From NCBI GenBank assembly GCA_964515555.1, contig CAZEVY010000090.1, positions 1 through 21,883 of the forward strand: a stretch of 21,883 nucleotides of DNA. The letters are read 5' to 3'. Position 1 is the first letter of the stretch. The number at the start of each line of letters is the position of its first letter. This document shows positions 7,751-16,300 of the stretch, piece by piece. The position numbers and the translations under genes were made by a program. The notes under the pieces are model-generated. The model did not search any database, was not told where the DNA came from, and saw only the letters and a list, made by a program, of their open reading frames with translations. The DNA comes from CAZEVY01 sp964515555 (GTDB taxonomy: Bacteria > Acidobacteriota > Terriglobia > Bryobacterales > Bryobacteraceae).

Positions 7751-7777
7751 CGCGCCGAGGGCGCGGCGTTTGCGCCC
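7751..7777. terminator. Possible terminator hairpins between convergent genes
   Basis: Two mutually exclusive GC hairpins lie in the 30-nt gap: CGCGCC-GAG-GGCGCG (7751-7765) and GGGCGC with GCGCCC (7759-7764 and 7772-7777). Only a TTT is present, so the call is weak; the position between two convergent stop codons is the main support. Confidence 0.35.
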
Positions 7778-7779
7778 GC

Positions 7780-8292
7780 CTACTTCTTCATCAGGACGCC
7801 GACCGTGGCCCGCTGCGAGCGCGCCCGCGCCACCAGGCGCACGTGCTCCACGTAGCGCCCGTCGGGGAAATCGTGCAGGCGGTAGGTCCCGGCGGCGAGG
7901 TCGGCCTCATTGAAGTCGACCACCTGCACCGGGCCGTTGCGGAAATGCACCTCGGCGAAATCGACCTCGACGCGCCCCTGCACGCGCAGGAAGAGCGCGT
8001 CGCCGGTATTGTTCACCGGAAGGAAGGAATCCACCCAGTCCTCGCGGCGCGCCAGCGTCTCGCTGTCCTCGAAGACCAGCCGGTTCTTCGGCGGCAGCAC
8101 CACGGTCGCGCGCGACCAGGAAACCACCGGCGAGTAGACCACGGTCCGGGTGGTCACCACCGGCGCCCGGCGCACCACCACCGTCTTTTGCCGGCGAACG
8201 GGATGGCCGGCGCCCAGCCGTATGCCGACGCGAACGTCCGCCCACAGCGTGGCGAGTGTCAGTACCGCGATGATTGTCGTCTTCATGACCAT
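7780..8292 (-). CDS. Exported hypothetical protein
   Basis: I do not recognise this protein. From the ATG at 8292 it has 170 residues and begins MVMKTTIIAVLTLATLWADV, a typical signal peptide with likely cleavage near Ala-Asp. A second ATG at 8286 is equally possible; AAGGG about 9 nt upstream favours 8292, and the open frame back to 8337 adds a non-signal-like leader. The mature protein starts with a Val/Arg-rich, beta-prone stretch (KTVVVRRAPVVTTRTVVYSPVV). A compact region follows: DSFLPVNNTGDALFLRVQGRVEVDFAEVHFRNG, then YRLHDFPDGRYVEHVRLVARARS, which looks like a beta-sandwich fold. It has no Cys pair or obvious catalytic motif. It follows the membrane glycosyltransferase by 49 nt on the same strand and may be the last gene of that run. 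Confidence 0.7.
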   Translation of the reverse strand: MVMKTTIIAVLTLATLWADVRVGIRLGAGHPVRRQKTVVVRRAPVVTTRTVVYSPVVSWSRATVVLPPKNRLVFEDSETLARREDWVDSFLPVNNTGDALFLRVQGRVEVDFAEVHFRNGPVQVVDFNEADLAAGTYRLHDFPDGRYVEHVRLVARARSQRATVGVLMKK

Positions 8293-8341
8293 AAGGACGT
8301 CCCTTCCGCCGTCCGGTTGACGGTACGAAGGTACCACAGGC

Positions 8342-9733
8342 TCACTTTCGCCGATACACCACGCTCCCCGCTGTTTTTCCGGCGATCTCGTAACCCGCGA
8401 GCCATGGCGCCAGATCCGAATACGCAGCGAGCGCCAGCGCCGGATTGTACGGCCCCAGCCCGTCGACGATCCAGGTGGGCCGCGTCGCGGCCAGCTTTCG
8501 GCGATTCCCGGCCGCCAGCTCCGGAAAGGTCGGCTGCGACGATGCGAGGTGGCGGTCGGCGAGCACGCCGGTGAGCGGCTGCGAATCGAGAAACGGCGTG
8601 CCCGCGGCGAGGCGCGTGAGCACGAAGACGTCGGGGCGATAACCCCACACCAGCAGCGTGTCGCCCCGCCGAGCGCGTTCGCGCACGATGGCCGAGGCGC
8701 GCCGGCTGTCGGCGTGCATGGCGATGTCGCTCCAACCCGGGTCGCCGCCCGAGGCCAGGGTGAAGTAACGTGGGCCGAAACGCGCCAATGGAATCGCGAG
8801 CAGCGCGGCGACGATGAGCGCGTGACGCGGATTCATCAGCGCCAGGCCGCGGGCGGCGGCCATCGCCAGCGGCGGCAGCAGGGCGAAGTAGTAGCGGGGA
8901 AAGAATCGCCACCCGGCCGCGACCGAGAGCAGGGCGACCACGGCCCAGACGGTCATGCGCCGGCTGTCCTCCGAATAACTGTTGCGCCAGAACCACACGG
9001 CGGCGACGACAATCGTGACGTGGAACGCCGCCCAATTGCCGGTCTTTTCGATGGCGGTCCCCAGTGCATTATCGAGAAATGTATCGGCGGTATAGCGCGA
9101 TCCCCACCACCAGACCTGCTCCCAATGCGCGCCCAAGGCGCCGAACGCCGCCAGGCCTCCGGCCGCGGCCGCCACCGGGACCGCGAAGCCCGCCAGCGCC
9201 ATCGCCGGTGCGCGCGCCTGCCACAGAAGCACCGCCCCGAGCACGACGATCCCCTTGGCGTGCACCAGCACGGCGACCCCGGCCAGCGCGCCGCTCCAGA
9301 ACGGCCGCCCGCTCCAGGCGAAATACACCGCGGCCAGGTGCGGCGCGATCATCAGCAGGTCGGGCGCCAGCGGAATCACCGCCGACGGAATCCAGAACGT
9401 CAGCGAAAACGCCGTCAGCGAGGCCGCGATGACGCCCTCGCGCGGCCCCCAGGCGTCGTCGGCGAAGCGGTAGGCGATCCACGAGATCAGCGCGGCGAAG
9501 GCGGCTCCGGCCAGGCGCAGCGGGACGCCGTCCCAGGCGCCCCACAGCAGATAGAGGATCGCCGGAAGGGGCGGCTTGTCGAAAAAGAAGTCGCGGTAGG
9601 GGACCTTGCCGTCGAGAATCTGGAGCGCCGCCGCCGCCGGGTATGCCTCCTCGATCCAGATGAGGCCGGCGTGCGCCAGCCGCGTGGCGACCAGTGCGGC
9701 CGCGATCGCCGCGGCCGCCGCGCGCGGGCTCAT
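8342..9733 (-). CDS. Polytopic membrane glycosyltransferase (ArnT/PMT, GT39/GT83-like)
   Basis: 463 residues with about ten hydrophobic segments. The first helix is followed by an extracytoplasmic loop with IWIEEAYPAAAALQILDGK and PYRDFFFDKPPLPAILYLLWG (about 25-66). The acidic pair (Glu28-Glu29) and the KPPL are the hallmark of GT-C enzymes of the PMT/ArnT group, which move a sugar from a polyprenyl-phosphate carrier to a protein, lipid or glycan outside the membrane. Helices continue to about residue 320. A soluble C-terminal part follows (LLVWGYRPDVFVLTRLAAGTPFLDSQPL) and resembles other bacterial members. Its ATG overlaps the TGA of galU (TCAT at 9730-9733, i.e. ATGA on the coding strand), so the two are translationally coupled. 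The acceptor is unknown. Confidence 0.85.
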   Translation of the reverse strand: MSPRAAAAAIAAALVATRLAHAGLIWIEEAYPAAAALQILDGKVPYRDFFFDKPPLPAILYLLWGAWDGVPLRLAGAAFAALISWIAYRFADDAWGPREGVIAASLTAFSLTFWIPSAVIPLAPDLLMIAPHLAAVYFAWSGRPFWSGALAGVAVLVHAKGIVVLGAVLLWQARAPAMALAGFAVPVAAAAGGLAAFGALGAHWEQVWWWGSRYTADTFLDNALGTAIEKTGNWAAFHVTIVVAAVWFWRNSYSEDSRRMTVWAVVALLSVAAGWRFFPRYYFALLPPLAMAAARGLALMNPRHALIVAALLAIPLARFGPRYFTLASGGDPGWSDIAMHADSRRASAIVRERARRGDTLLVWGYRPDVFVLTRLAAGTPFLDSQPLTGVLADRHLASSQPTFPELAAGNRRKLAATRPTWIVDGLGPYNPALALAAYSDLAPWLAGYEIAGKTAGSVVYRRK

Positions 9734-10611
9734 GAGTCGAGCAGGCGCTGGAGCGTCCGGCGCAGGTCGGGGCCGAATTCCGGATCAGCCAGGGCGAATT
9801 CCACGAATGTCTCGAAATAACTGGGGAAATTCCCGATATCGTAGCGCTTTTCGCCGGGCGGCAGCTTCACCGCCAGCACGCGCTTGCCTTCGGCGCAGAG
9901 CCGCTCGATGGCGTCGGTCAACTGGACCTCGCCGCGATGGTCCGGCCCGATCTGGCGGATCATGTCGAAGATGATCGGCGAGAACACATAGCGGCCGGCG
10001 ATCGCCAGGTTGCTCGGGGCCTGGTCGGGCGGCGGCTTCTCCACCAGCCTGCGGACCCGCAGGGAATCACCCTCGGCGTCGCCGATCTCGACGATGCCGT
10101 AGTGCGCCGTGTCCTCGGGCGGCACCTCCTCCACCGCCACCACGCAACTGGCGCGGCGCGCCTCGAAGGCCTCCGTCATGCGCGCCACGCACTTCGATCC
10201 GGCGTGCATGCCGAGGATGGAATCGCCCAGCGCCACCACGAAAGGCTGCTCGCCGGCGAAGTTCTCGCCGCACAGCACGGCGTCGCCCAGGCCCTTCTGC
10301 ATGCGCTGCCGGGTGTAGAAGAAGTGCGCGTTGTGGTCCTCGAACTGAATCTGCTCGAGCAGGTCGAGCTTGTTGCCGGCGCTCAGAACGCGCGTGAGCT
10401 CGGGGTCGCTGTCGAAGTGGTTCTCGATCGACGTCTTGTTGCGGCCGGTGACGAACAGGATCTGTTGCAGCCCGTTGGCGATGAGCTCCTCGGCGACGTA
10501 CTGCACGATCGGCTTGCGCGCCACCGGCAGCATCTCTTTCGGCTGCGACTTGGTGGCCGGCAGCAGGCGCGTGCCGTGGCCCGCCACGGGAACGATGGCG
10601 CTGTGAATCAC
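9730..10611 (-). CDS. galU: UTP-glucose-1-phosphate uridylyltransferase
   Basis: 293 residues from the GTG at 10611. The open frame continues upstream to 11175, but that part is the oxidoreductase gene in another frame. The N-terminal IVPVAGHGTRLLPATKSQPKEMLP (6-29) is the nucleotide-binding signature of GalU (family GxGTRxLPxTKxxPKEMLP). KPIVQYVAEELIANGLQQILFVTGRNKTSIENHFD follows (33-67), then QKGLGDAVLC, VVALGDSIL and VEKPPPDQAPSNLAIAGRYV. It makes UDP-glucose from UTP and glucose-1-phosphate in the cytoplasm, supplying cell-surface glycan synthesis. The Leu or Met usual in the G-x-GTR position is His here. Where many GalU proteins have two Asp after LP/LG, this has DS; the first Asp is kept. 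The GTG overlaps the TGA of the upstream oxidoreductase gene (GTGA) and its own TGA overlaps the next ATG. Confidence 0.93.
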   Translation of the reverse strand: MIHSAIVPVAGHGTRLLPATKSQPKEMLPVARKPIVQYVAEELIANGLQQILFVTGRNKTSIENHFDSDPELTRVLSAGNKLDLLEQIQFEDHNAHFFYTRQRMQKGLGDAVLCGENFAGEQPFVVALGDSILGMHAGSKCVARMTEAFEARRASCVVAVEEVPPEDTAHYGIVEIGDAEGDSLRVRRLVEKPPPDQAPSNLAIAGRYVFSPIIFDMIRQIGPDHRGEVQLTDAIERLCAEGKRVLAVKLPPGEKRYDIGNFPSYFETFVEFALADPEFGPDLRRTLQRLLDS

Positions 10612-11726
10612 CCGCGCGAGACCTCGTCCCAGGTCATCTCCCTGCCTTTGACGAGCGCCTCCAGCGCCATCACCGCCGTCAGCGTGCTCTCGGCGGCATG
10701 AAACGCGGCGTTCTCGATCTTGCCGGTGCGCGCGCCCTCGATGAACTCGCGCACGGCGTCCTCGGTGATGTCGTGCTTGGTGACCGCCGTCTCCGGCGCC
10801 TGCTTGTCGCGCCAGATCGTGTAGCCGCGCCGCGACACGTTCACCGCGCCCTTCTCGCAGACGAAGGTCTCCGAGACGTCCTGGAACGAGGGCGTGCGGA
10901 ACTGGTTGGCGCTGTAGCTGAAGATGCGCCCGTCGGAGAACTGGAAGGTGCAGGCCAGATTGTCGAAGATGTCGCCGTAGAGGCGAATCTGCCGGCTCCC
11001 GTAGCCGTTCACACGCACCGGGTGCGTCCCCATGAACCAGTTCACGACGTCGATGTTGTGGCAGTCCTGCTCGATCAGGATGTCGCCCGACATGTCGCGA
11101 TAGTAAAACCAGTTGCGAATCTTCTCCTCGCTCGCCGGATGCCCGGTGCGCAGCGGCGGACCGCCGCCCATCCACGCCGCCCGGATCATCTTAATGGCGC
11201 CGATCTCGCCCGACGTCACCACCTGGTGCACGCGGCGGTAGTCCTTGCCGTAGCGCTGCTGGAAGTCCACCGTGATGCGCTTGGTGGGGTCGGCCTTGCG
11301 CGCCGCCGCCAGCACGCGCCGGCATCCCTCGGCGTTCACCGCCGCGGGCTTCTCCAGGAAGATGTGCTTGCGCGCCGCGACGGCGGCCTCGAAGTGCTCC
11401 GGGTGCAGGGCGGCCGGCGTGGCGATCAGCACGGCGTCGATGTCGCTGGCCAGCAGATCCTTGAAGTTCTTGTACTGGCGGGCCGCCGAGTATTTCTTCG
11501 ACGCTTCGTCGAGCTTGTCCTGGTAGATGTCGCAGACGGCCGTGACTTTCAGGAACTCGTCGCGCGCGAAAATGCCGCTGACGTACATGCCGCGCCCGCC
11601 GCAGCCGATCAGGCCCAGCGAGAGCGCCGAGTTGGCCTGGTAGCCCAGCGCCGTCCCCGGCGCTGCGATGAGAAGTCCGGCGCCGGTGGCCGATACAAAA
11701 TCTCTACGGGATGTTTTGGGCTGCAT
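10608..11726 (-). CDS. Tat-exported Gfo/Idh/MocA-family oxidoreductase
   Basis: 372 residues. MQPKTSRRDFVSATGAGLLIAAPGTALG is a twin-arginine signal (SRRDF at 6-10, hydrophobic stretch 14-28). The Rossmann domain begins at LGLIGCGGRGMYVSG (37-51), with CDIYQDK after strand 2, IATPAALHPEH (101-111) and the family's IFLEKPAAV (122-130, EKP at 125-127). The C-terminal part holds MSGDILIEQDCHNIDVVNWFMG, where the His in DCHNID is the usual catalytic or substrate-binding position. It should bind NAD(P)(H) tightly and act on a sugar or polyol outside the cytoplasm; related exported enzymes carry bound cofactor through Tat. A good AAGGAG stands 7-8 nt before the ATG, and a TATAAT lies 47 nt upstream. 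It is the first gene of a coupled run with galU and a membrane glycosyltransferase. Confidence 0.92.
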   Translation of the reverse strand: MQPKTSRRDFVSATGAGLLIAAPGTALGYQANSALSLGLIGCGGRGMYVSGIFARDEFLKVTAVCDIYQDKLDEASKKYSAARQYKNFKDLLASDIDAVLIATPAALHPEHFEAAVAARKHIFLEKPAAVNAEGCRRVLAAARKADPTKRITVDFQQRYGKDYRRVHQVVTSGEIGAIKMIRAAWMGGGPPLRTGHPASEEKIRNWFYYRDMSGDILIEQDCHNIDVVNWFMGTHPVRVNGYGSRQIRLYGDIFDNLACTFQFSDGRIFSYSANQFRTPSFQDVSETFVCEKGAVNVSRRGYTIWRDKQAPETAVTKHDITEDAVREFIEGARTGKIENAAFHAAESTLTAVMALEALVKGREMTWDEVSRG

Positions 11727-11773
11727 GAGCCTGCTCCTTGTGCGGCGTTCCGCCGATGAATAAGTTCGACTTC

Positions 11774-11781
11774 ATTATACT
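11774..11781. promoter_or_regulatory. Divergent promoter core (overlapping -10 hexamers)
   Basis: ATTATACT holds TATAAT on the minus strand (11779-11774), 47 nt before the oxidoreductase ATG. It also holds TATACT on the plus strand (11776-11781), 12 nt before the glycosyltransferase-methyltransferase ATG. The minus-strand gene has an SD; the plus-strand gene has none. I see no clear -35 for either direction. Confidence 0.45.
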
Positions 11782-11793
11782 GGTGATTCCCGC

Positions 11794-13203
11794 ATGAAGC
11801 TCTCCATCCTGGTGCCCGTCTACAACGAGCGGACGCTGGTGGAGAAGAGCCTCGGCCAGGTGCTCGCCGCCCCGCTGCCGGAAAACATGGAGCGCGAGGT
11901 GGTGGTCGTCGACGACTGCTCCACCGACGGCACCTCGGCCATCCTCGACCGCCTGGCCGCCCGCGAGCCCGCCATCCGCCTCCATCGCCACGCCGTCAAC
12001 CAGGGCAAGGGCGCCGCCGTGCGCACCGCCATCCGCAACGCGACCGGCGATTTCTGCCTCATCCAGGATGCCGACCTCGAATACGACCCCTCCGACTACC
12101 CCAAGCTCATGCAGCCGCTCCTGGACGGTCACGCCGACGCCGTCTTCGGCTCGCGCTACCTGGCCGCCGCCCAGACGCGCGTGCTGCCCTTCTGGCACTC
12201 GCTGATCAACAAGACCCTCACCACCATCAGCAACATGTTCTGCAATCTCCACCTCACGGACATGGAGACCTGCTACAAGGCTTTCCGCACCGATCTCCTC
12301 AAGAGCATTCCGATCCGGTCGAACCGCTTCGGCATCGAACCCGAGATCACCATGAAGTGCGCCAAGCGCAAGCTGCGCATCTACGAGGTGCCCATCAACT
12401 ATCACGGGCGCACCTACGAGGAGGGCAAGAAGATCGGCTGGAAGGACGGGCCCAAGGCGCTCGCGGTGATCCTTTATTACTGGGTCGTCGACGACCTCTA
12501 CGAGGAGACCTACGGACGCGCCTTTCTGAACAATCTCACCGGCACGCCGCAATACATCAACTGGATCACCGCGCTGTTGCGGCCCGATCTGGGCGACACC
12601 GTGCTGGAGCTGTGGGCGGGCATCGGCAACGTGACGGGAAGGCTCATGGGACGGCGGCTGCGCTACGTCGCCACCGATCGCGATCCGCTCTATCTGCACG
12701 CGCTCGCGAACCGCTTCCTGCGGACCCCCAACGTCGAAGTGCTGCGCCTGGACCCCGGCGAGTCCGCGGACTTCGTCAAACTCGACGGTCAGTTCGACAC
12801 CGCGCTCTGCCTCAACGTGCTCGAATACCTCGACGATCCGCGGCAGGCACTGGAGCGGCTGCGGGGCGTCCTTCAACCGGGCGGAAGCCTGTTGCTGCTG
12901 GCGCCGCAAGGGCCGTCGCTGATGGGCGCCATGGACCGGCGCCTCGGTATCCGCCGGCGGTTCCGGGCCGGAGAACTGCGCCAGATGCTGGAGGCCGCGG
13001 GATTCGAGGTCGTCCGGGTCCGCCAGTTGAACAAGATCTCCGCGCCGGCGTGGTGGTTCACCTCGCGCGTGCTCGGACGCACGATCATCAGCAGGCCGTT
13101 CCTGAAGATCTTCGACAAGACCGTCTGGCTTTGGCGCCGTCTGGACCCGCTGATTCCCTGGCGAGGCCTCTCGCTGGTGGTGAAGGCCCGTCGGCGAGCG
13201 TAA
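11794..13203 (+). CDS. Fusion: DPM1-like GT2 glycosyltransferase plus SAM-dependent methyltransferase
   Basis: 469 residues in one frame. Residues 1-235 are a GT2 domain of the dolichyl/undecaprenyl-phosphate mannose or glucose synthase type: LSILVPVYNERTLVEKSL, then VVDDCSTDGT (39-48), NQGKGAAVRTAI (69-80), the metal-binding QDADLEYDP (91-99), FGSRY (118-122) and EVPINYHGRTYEEGKKIGWKDG (198-219). Residues about 255-410 are a class I methyltransferase: motif I VLELWAGIGNVTGRL (270-284), ATDRDP (293-298), FDTALCLNVLEYLDD (334-348) and LQPGGSLLLLAPQG (360-373). In motif I the first Gly of the usual ELGAGIGN is Trp. The C-terminal tail is basic and hydrophobic. It may make a lipid-linked sugar and methylate a related product, but substrates are unknown. 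There is no SD; a TATACT ends 12 nt upstream of the ATG. Confidence 0.9.
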   Translation: MKLSILVPVYNERTLVEKSLGQVLAAPLPENMEREVVVVDDCSTDGTSAILDRLAAREPAIRLHRHAVNQGKGAAVRTAIRNATGDFCLIQDADLEYDPSDYPKLMQPLLDGHADAVFGSRYLAAAQTRVLPFWHSLINKTLTTISNMFCNLHLTDMETCYKAFRTDLLKSIPIRSNRFGIEPEITMKCAKRKLRIYEVPINYHGRTYEEGKKIGWKDGPKALAVILYYWVVDDLYEETYGRAFLNNLTGTPQYINWITALLRPDLGDTVLELWAGIGNVTGRLMGRRLRYVATDRDPLYLHALANRFLRTPNVEVLRLDPGESADFVKLDGQFDTALCLNVLEYLDDPRQALERLRGVLQPGGSLLLLAPQGPSLMGAMDRRLGIRRRFRAGELRQMLEAAGFEVVRVRQLNKISAPAWWFTSRVLGRTIISRPFLKIFDKTVWLWRRLDPLIPWRGLSLVVKARRRA

Positions 13204-13244
13204 GGCATTATTAGCCACGGCGGGCGTAAGGCATTATTAGCCAC
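13192..13244 (+). repeat. 26-bp period tandem duplication spanning a stop codon
   Basis: Two copies (13192-13218 and 13218-13244) differ at one base (A13197 versus G13223). The unit contains GCGTAAGGCATTATTAGCC; the TAA stop of the GT2-methyltransferase gene (13201-13203) lies in copy 1 and its duplicate in copy 2. The second copy runs directly into the long inverted repeat. Confidence 0.85.
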
Positions 13245-13359
13245 AGATGAACGCAGATAAAACAACAAAACAAATCGATAATTCTTTCGTTTCCTTATCT
13301 GCGTTTATCTGCGTTCATCTGCGGCTAATCTATCCGGCCTGTGTTCATCTGCGGCTAAT
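13236..13359. repeat. Inverted repeat with 26-bp arms and an extra half-copy
   Basis: Arms 13236-13261 and 13304-13329 match at 25 of 26 bases and enclose an AT-rich 42-nt loop. The core reads AGATGAACGCAGATAAA. A third, 17-bp part copy of the right arm (GTTCATCTGCGGCTAAT) lies at 13343-13359 and abuts the TAA of the 1292-residue gene. Small TTATCTGCG-type direct repeats fill 13295-13323. The motif looks like a dispersed intergenic repeat I recall from several phyla; as an RNA it would be a strong hairpin between two convergent genes. Confidence 0.85.
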
Positions 13360-16300
13360 TATCTTCTCCCCGGCGCGTGCTTCTTCACGAACTCCACCGC
13401 GCGCCGCACAAACGCCTCCGGCTCCGGCGTAATCAGCACCTCGTGCGCCACCCCGGCGGCGCGCAGCCTCTCCGCCAGCCGCAGCCCGAAGGCCGCCGAG
13501 TGCACCCCCATGTTGCGTCCCGATATCCGCGGGTCCTCCGCCGACGTCGCGTCCGCCGGACCCTGGTGCGTGATAAACACCGGCGGCGAGGATTTCTTCA
13601 CGTACGTCACCGGCGACGCCTGCGCCAGGCGCTCCTTGATCGCGCCCGATTCGTACGCCTCGACGGTCGTGTTGAATAGCGCCGTCAGCGCCTCGCCGCG
13701 CGCCACGCGCGGGCTGATCATCGCCAGGTCGCTCGGACCCCACAGGTCGACGATCGCCGCCACCCGCGCGTCCGCCAGATTCTGCAAGCCCGCCCATAGC
13801 GCCAGGTGCGCGCCTGCCGATCCGCCCAGCAGCACCACGCGCTCCGGGTCGATGTTCCACTCCTTCGCCTTCGACCGCACGAAGCGCACCACCGCCAGCG
13901 TGTCGTCGCCCTGCGCCGGCCACGTCCACTTCGGCGTCAGCCGGTAGCCCGCCGATACCAGCGAGTAGCCCTCGTCGATCAGCTTTCGCAGCAGGCCGCC
14001 GTATTGGTCCAGATCGCCCTTCTGCCCGTTGCGCCAGCCGCCGCCGTGAAACTCGATGATCACCGGCGCCGGCTTGGCGCCCTCGATCAGGAACGCGTCG
14101 ACGCGCTGGCGCGGGTCGTCGGCGCCGTAGACGACGTCGGAGAGGTAGCGGACCTTGGGCCGCGTCGAGGTCGTCATCCTGGCGCCCAGGATCCGCCGGT
14201 CGATGGACGTCAGGCGCTTGGTGTAGAGCGCTTCGCGATGCGCCGGATCGAGCGCCAGCCGGAAGCGGGCGCTGTTGTTCGATTTCGCGATCTCGCGCTG
14301 CTTGTTGTCCGGATCGACGACCACCAGCACGTCGTCGCCCTCGCGCATCGTGTCGCGATGGTTCCAGGTGCCCACCGTCACGCGCTCCAGGTGCAGTTCG
14401 TCGGGCGGCCCGAGCCGCGAGATGACCGCGCGCTCCAGAAGCTTCCGCTCCGGACCCGCGACGTGATAGAACGCCAGCTCGACGTTGTGCGCCTCCGCCC
14501 CGCCGATGTTGGTTATGGTGGCCTCGATCTGGTCGGTCTCCGTGTTCCAACGCAGGTCGCCGGCGCTCACCGCGAGATCGGCGTGGCGTGCGGGCGCGCC
14601 CGGGGCGGTCTGCGTGAACTCGATCGTGAACTCACGGTTCGGCGGCACCGTGACCGGCACGATCTGACCGCGTTCGGCGAGCGTCACCTCGGTGGCGCCG
14701 GCGGGCGTCTTCACCTGGTAGCGCGCCCCGGTCTGCAATCGCCAGGGGCGCACGCCGACGGGCCGCGGGCGGTCGGCGAAGGAGTAAAACACAATGCGCA
14801 GCTTTTGTTCCGACGAATCCTCCACCAGCGCGGCGAAGTCGCGGCCGGCGCCCTCGTAGGTGACGGCGTGGATGGGGATGCCAGCGTAGCCGGCCTGCGC
14901 GGGCGCGCCCATCATATAAGCGACCGCTTGCGGGAGATAGCCGATGCGGTCCGTCATGACGCCCTCGTGGGTCATGTGCGGCCAGCGCTGGCGGACGCGC
15001 GAGTTCACGGTGCGCTGCATGTCGTCGGCCACGATCGAGCGGTCGCCGGTGAGGCGGAATCGCGCGTACGGCGTTCCCGCCTTCAGCAGAAAATCGTCCC
15101 AGCGCTTGTCGCCCGTCAGGTCGCGCGCCACCTGGAAGGCGTCCGAGAAATGCTGGTCGCGCAGCATGTGGTTGTAGACCCAGGCCTCGGTTCCCTCCTT
15201 GGCGCCGGCCGCCGGCGTGTAGCCGCCCTGCGCGTTGCGATGCCGCGCCGCGATCGCCTGCATCTCCTCGAACGGTGCGATGTACTTGCGGTCGCCGGTG
15301 ATGCGATAGGCGTTGAGGAGCAGGTTGTTCAGGTAGAAAAGATAGTCCGGCCAGTTGGCGCCGCCGCCCAGACCGGGCCTGCCGAGCCAGGTGGGCGCGG
15401 GCCCCCCGATCTCGTCGTTGAAGCCGAGCTGGTTGGGAATCACGCCCTTCGGCTTCCCCTTGTCGGTGCGCATGGCGGCGTCGAGCCAGCTGTCGGCGTG
15501 CTCGATCGCCAGGCGCTTCGCGACCGGGTTGCCGTTGTACCAGATCATCCAGGGCACGCAGCCAAAAGCGCGGTAGCAGATAGCCGCCTCGACGTCTTTG
15601 TGCGCCTCTTCCGGCGCGAGGTCGAGCGCGTAGCGCGTGGCGTCGAAATGGTGGCTGCGGAAGTGCCGCCGGCCGCGCTCGTTGACGGCCGTCATGTAGT
15701 TCCGGAAAAGCTGAATCGTGCGCAGGTTCCAGTCCAGGTAGCGCGGGTTCCCGTAGAATCCCGCGATCAGGTAGGGCAGCGAGTTGCCCTGGTCTTCGGC
15801 CGCGTGCTCGGCGTCGAAGAAGGACGCCGAGAAGGCGGCGCGGGTGTCGAGGTCGCCGCCGGCCCAGAGGCCCTCGGTGAATTTCTCCAGCATGCGCGCG
15901 ATTTTTGGCGACGACGACGGGCTGACCATCCAATTGATGACGAATACCGGCATAATCTCGACGTCGTCGTTCCAGCCGCCGCCGAGCGAGCCGTCGGGCT
16001 GCTGGCGGAAGTCCGCCCACCACTCGGCGAAGTCGAGCGTCTGGTTGAAGCCGCGTCGCAGGTTCTCGGCCCACTTCGGCGTTCCCGGCGGCGCCGGGTA
16101 TTCGTTCAGCCGCCAGTCGCGCGGCGACCAGTCGTCGTAAAGATAGAGACGCGCGTACTTGTTCTTCGGCCAGCGCTTCTCGATGGCGCGGAAGTAATCC
16201 ATGGCCTCCTCCGACTTGGGCGTGAAGCTGAAGGGGATGAAGCCCTTGAACATGCGCGCGCTGTAGAGCAGTCCTTTCCAGTGGAAGGGATGGCCCTCGG

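Noticed and set aside
10612..11175. N-terminal extension of galU
   Set aside because: The extra residues are the oxidoreductase gene read in another frame; the GalU signature starts right after the GTG at 10611.
11704..13218. Minus-strand open frame opposite the GT2-methyltransferase gene
   Set aside because: No recognisable motifs; the plus strand carries two complete domain signatures.
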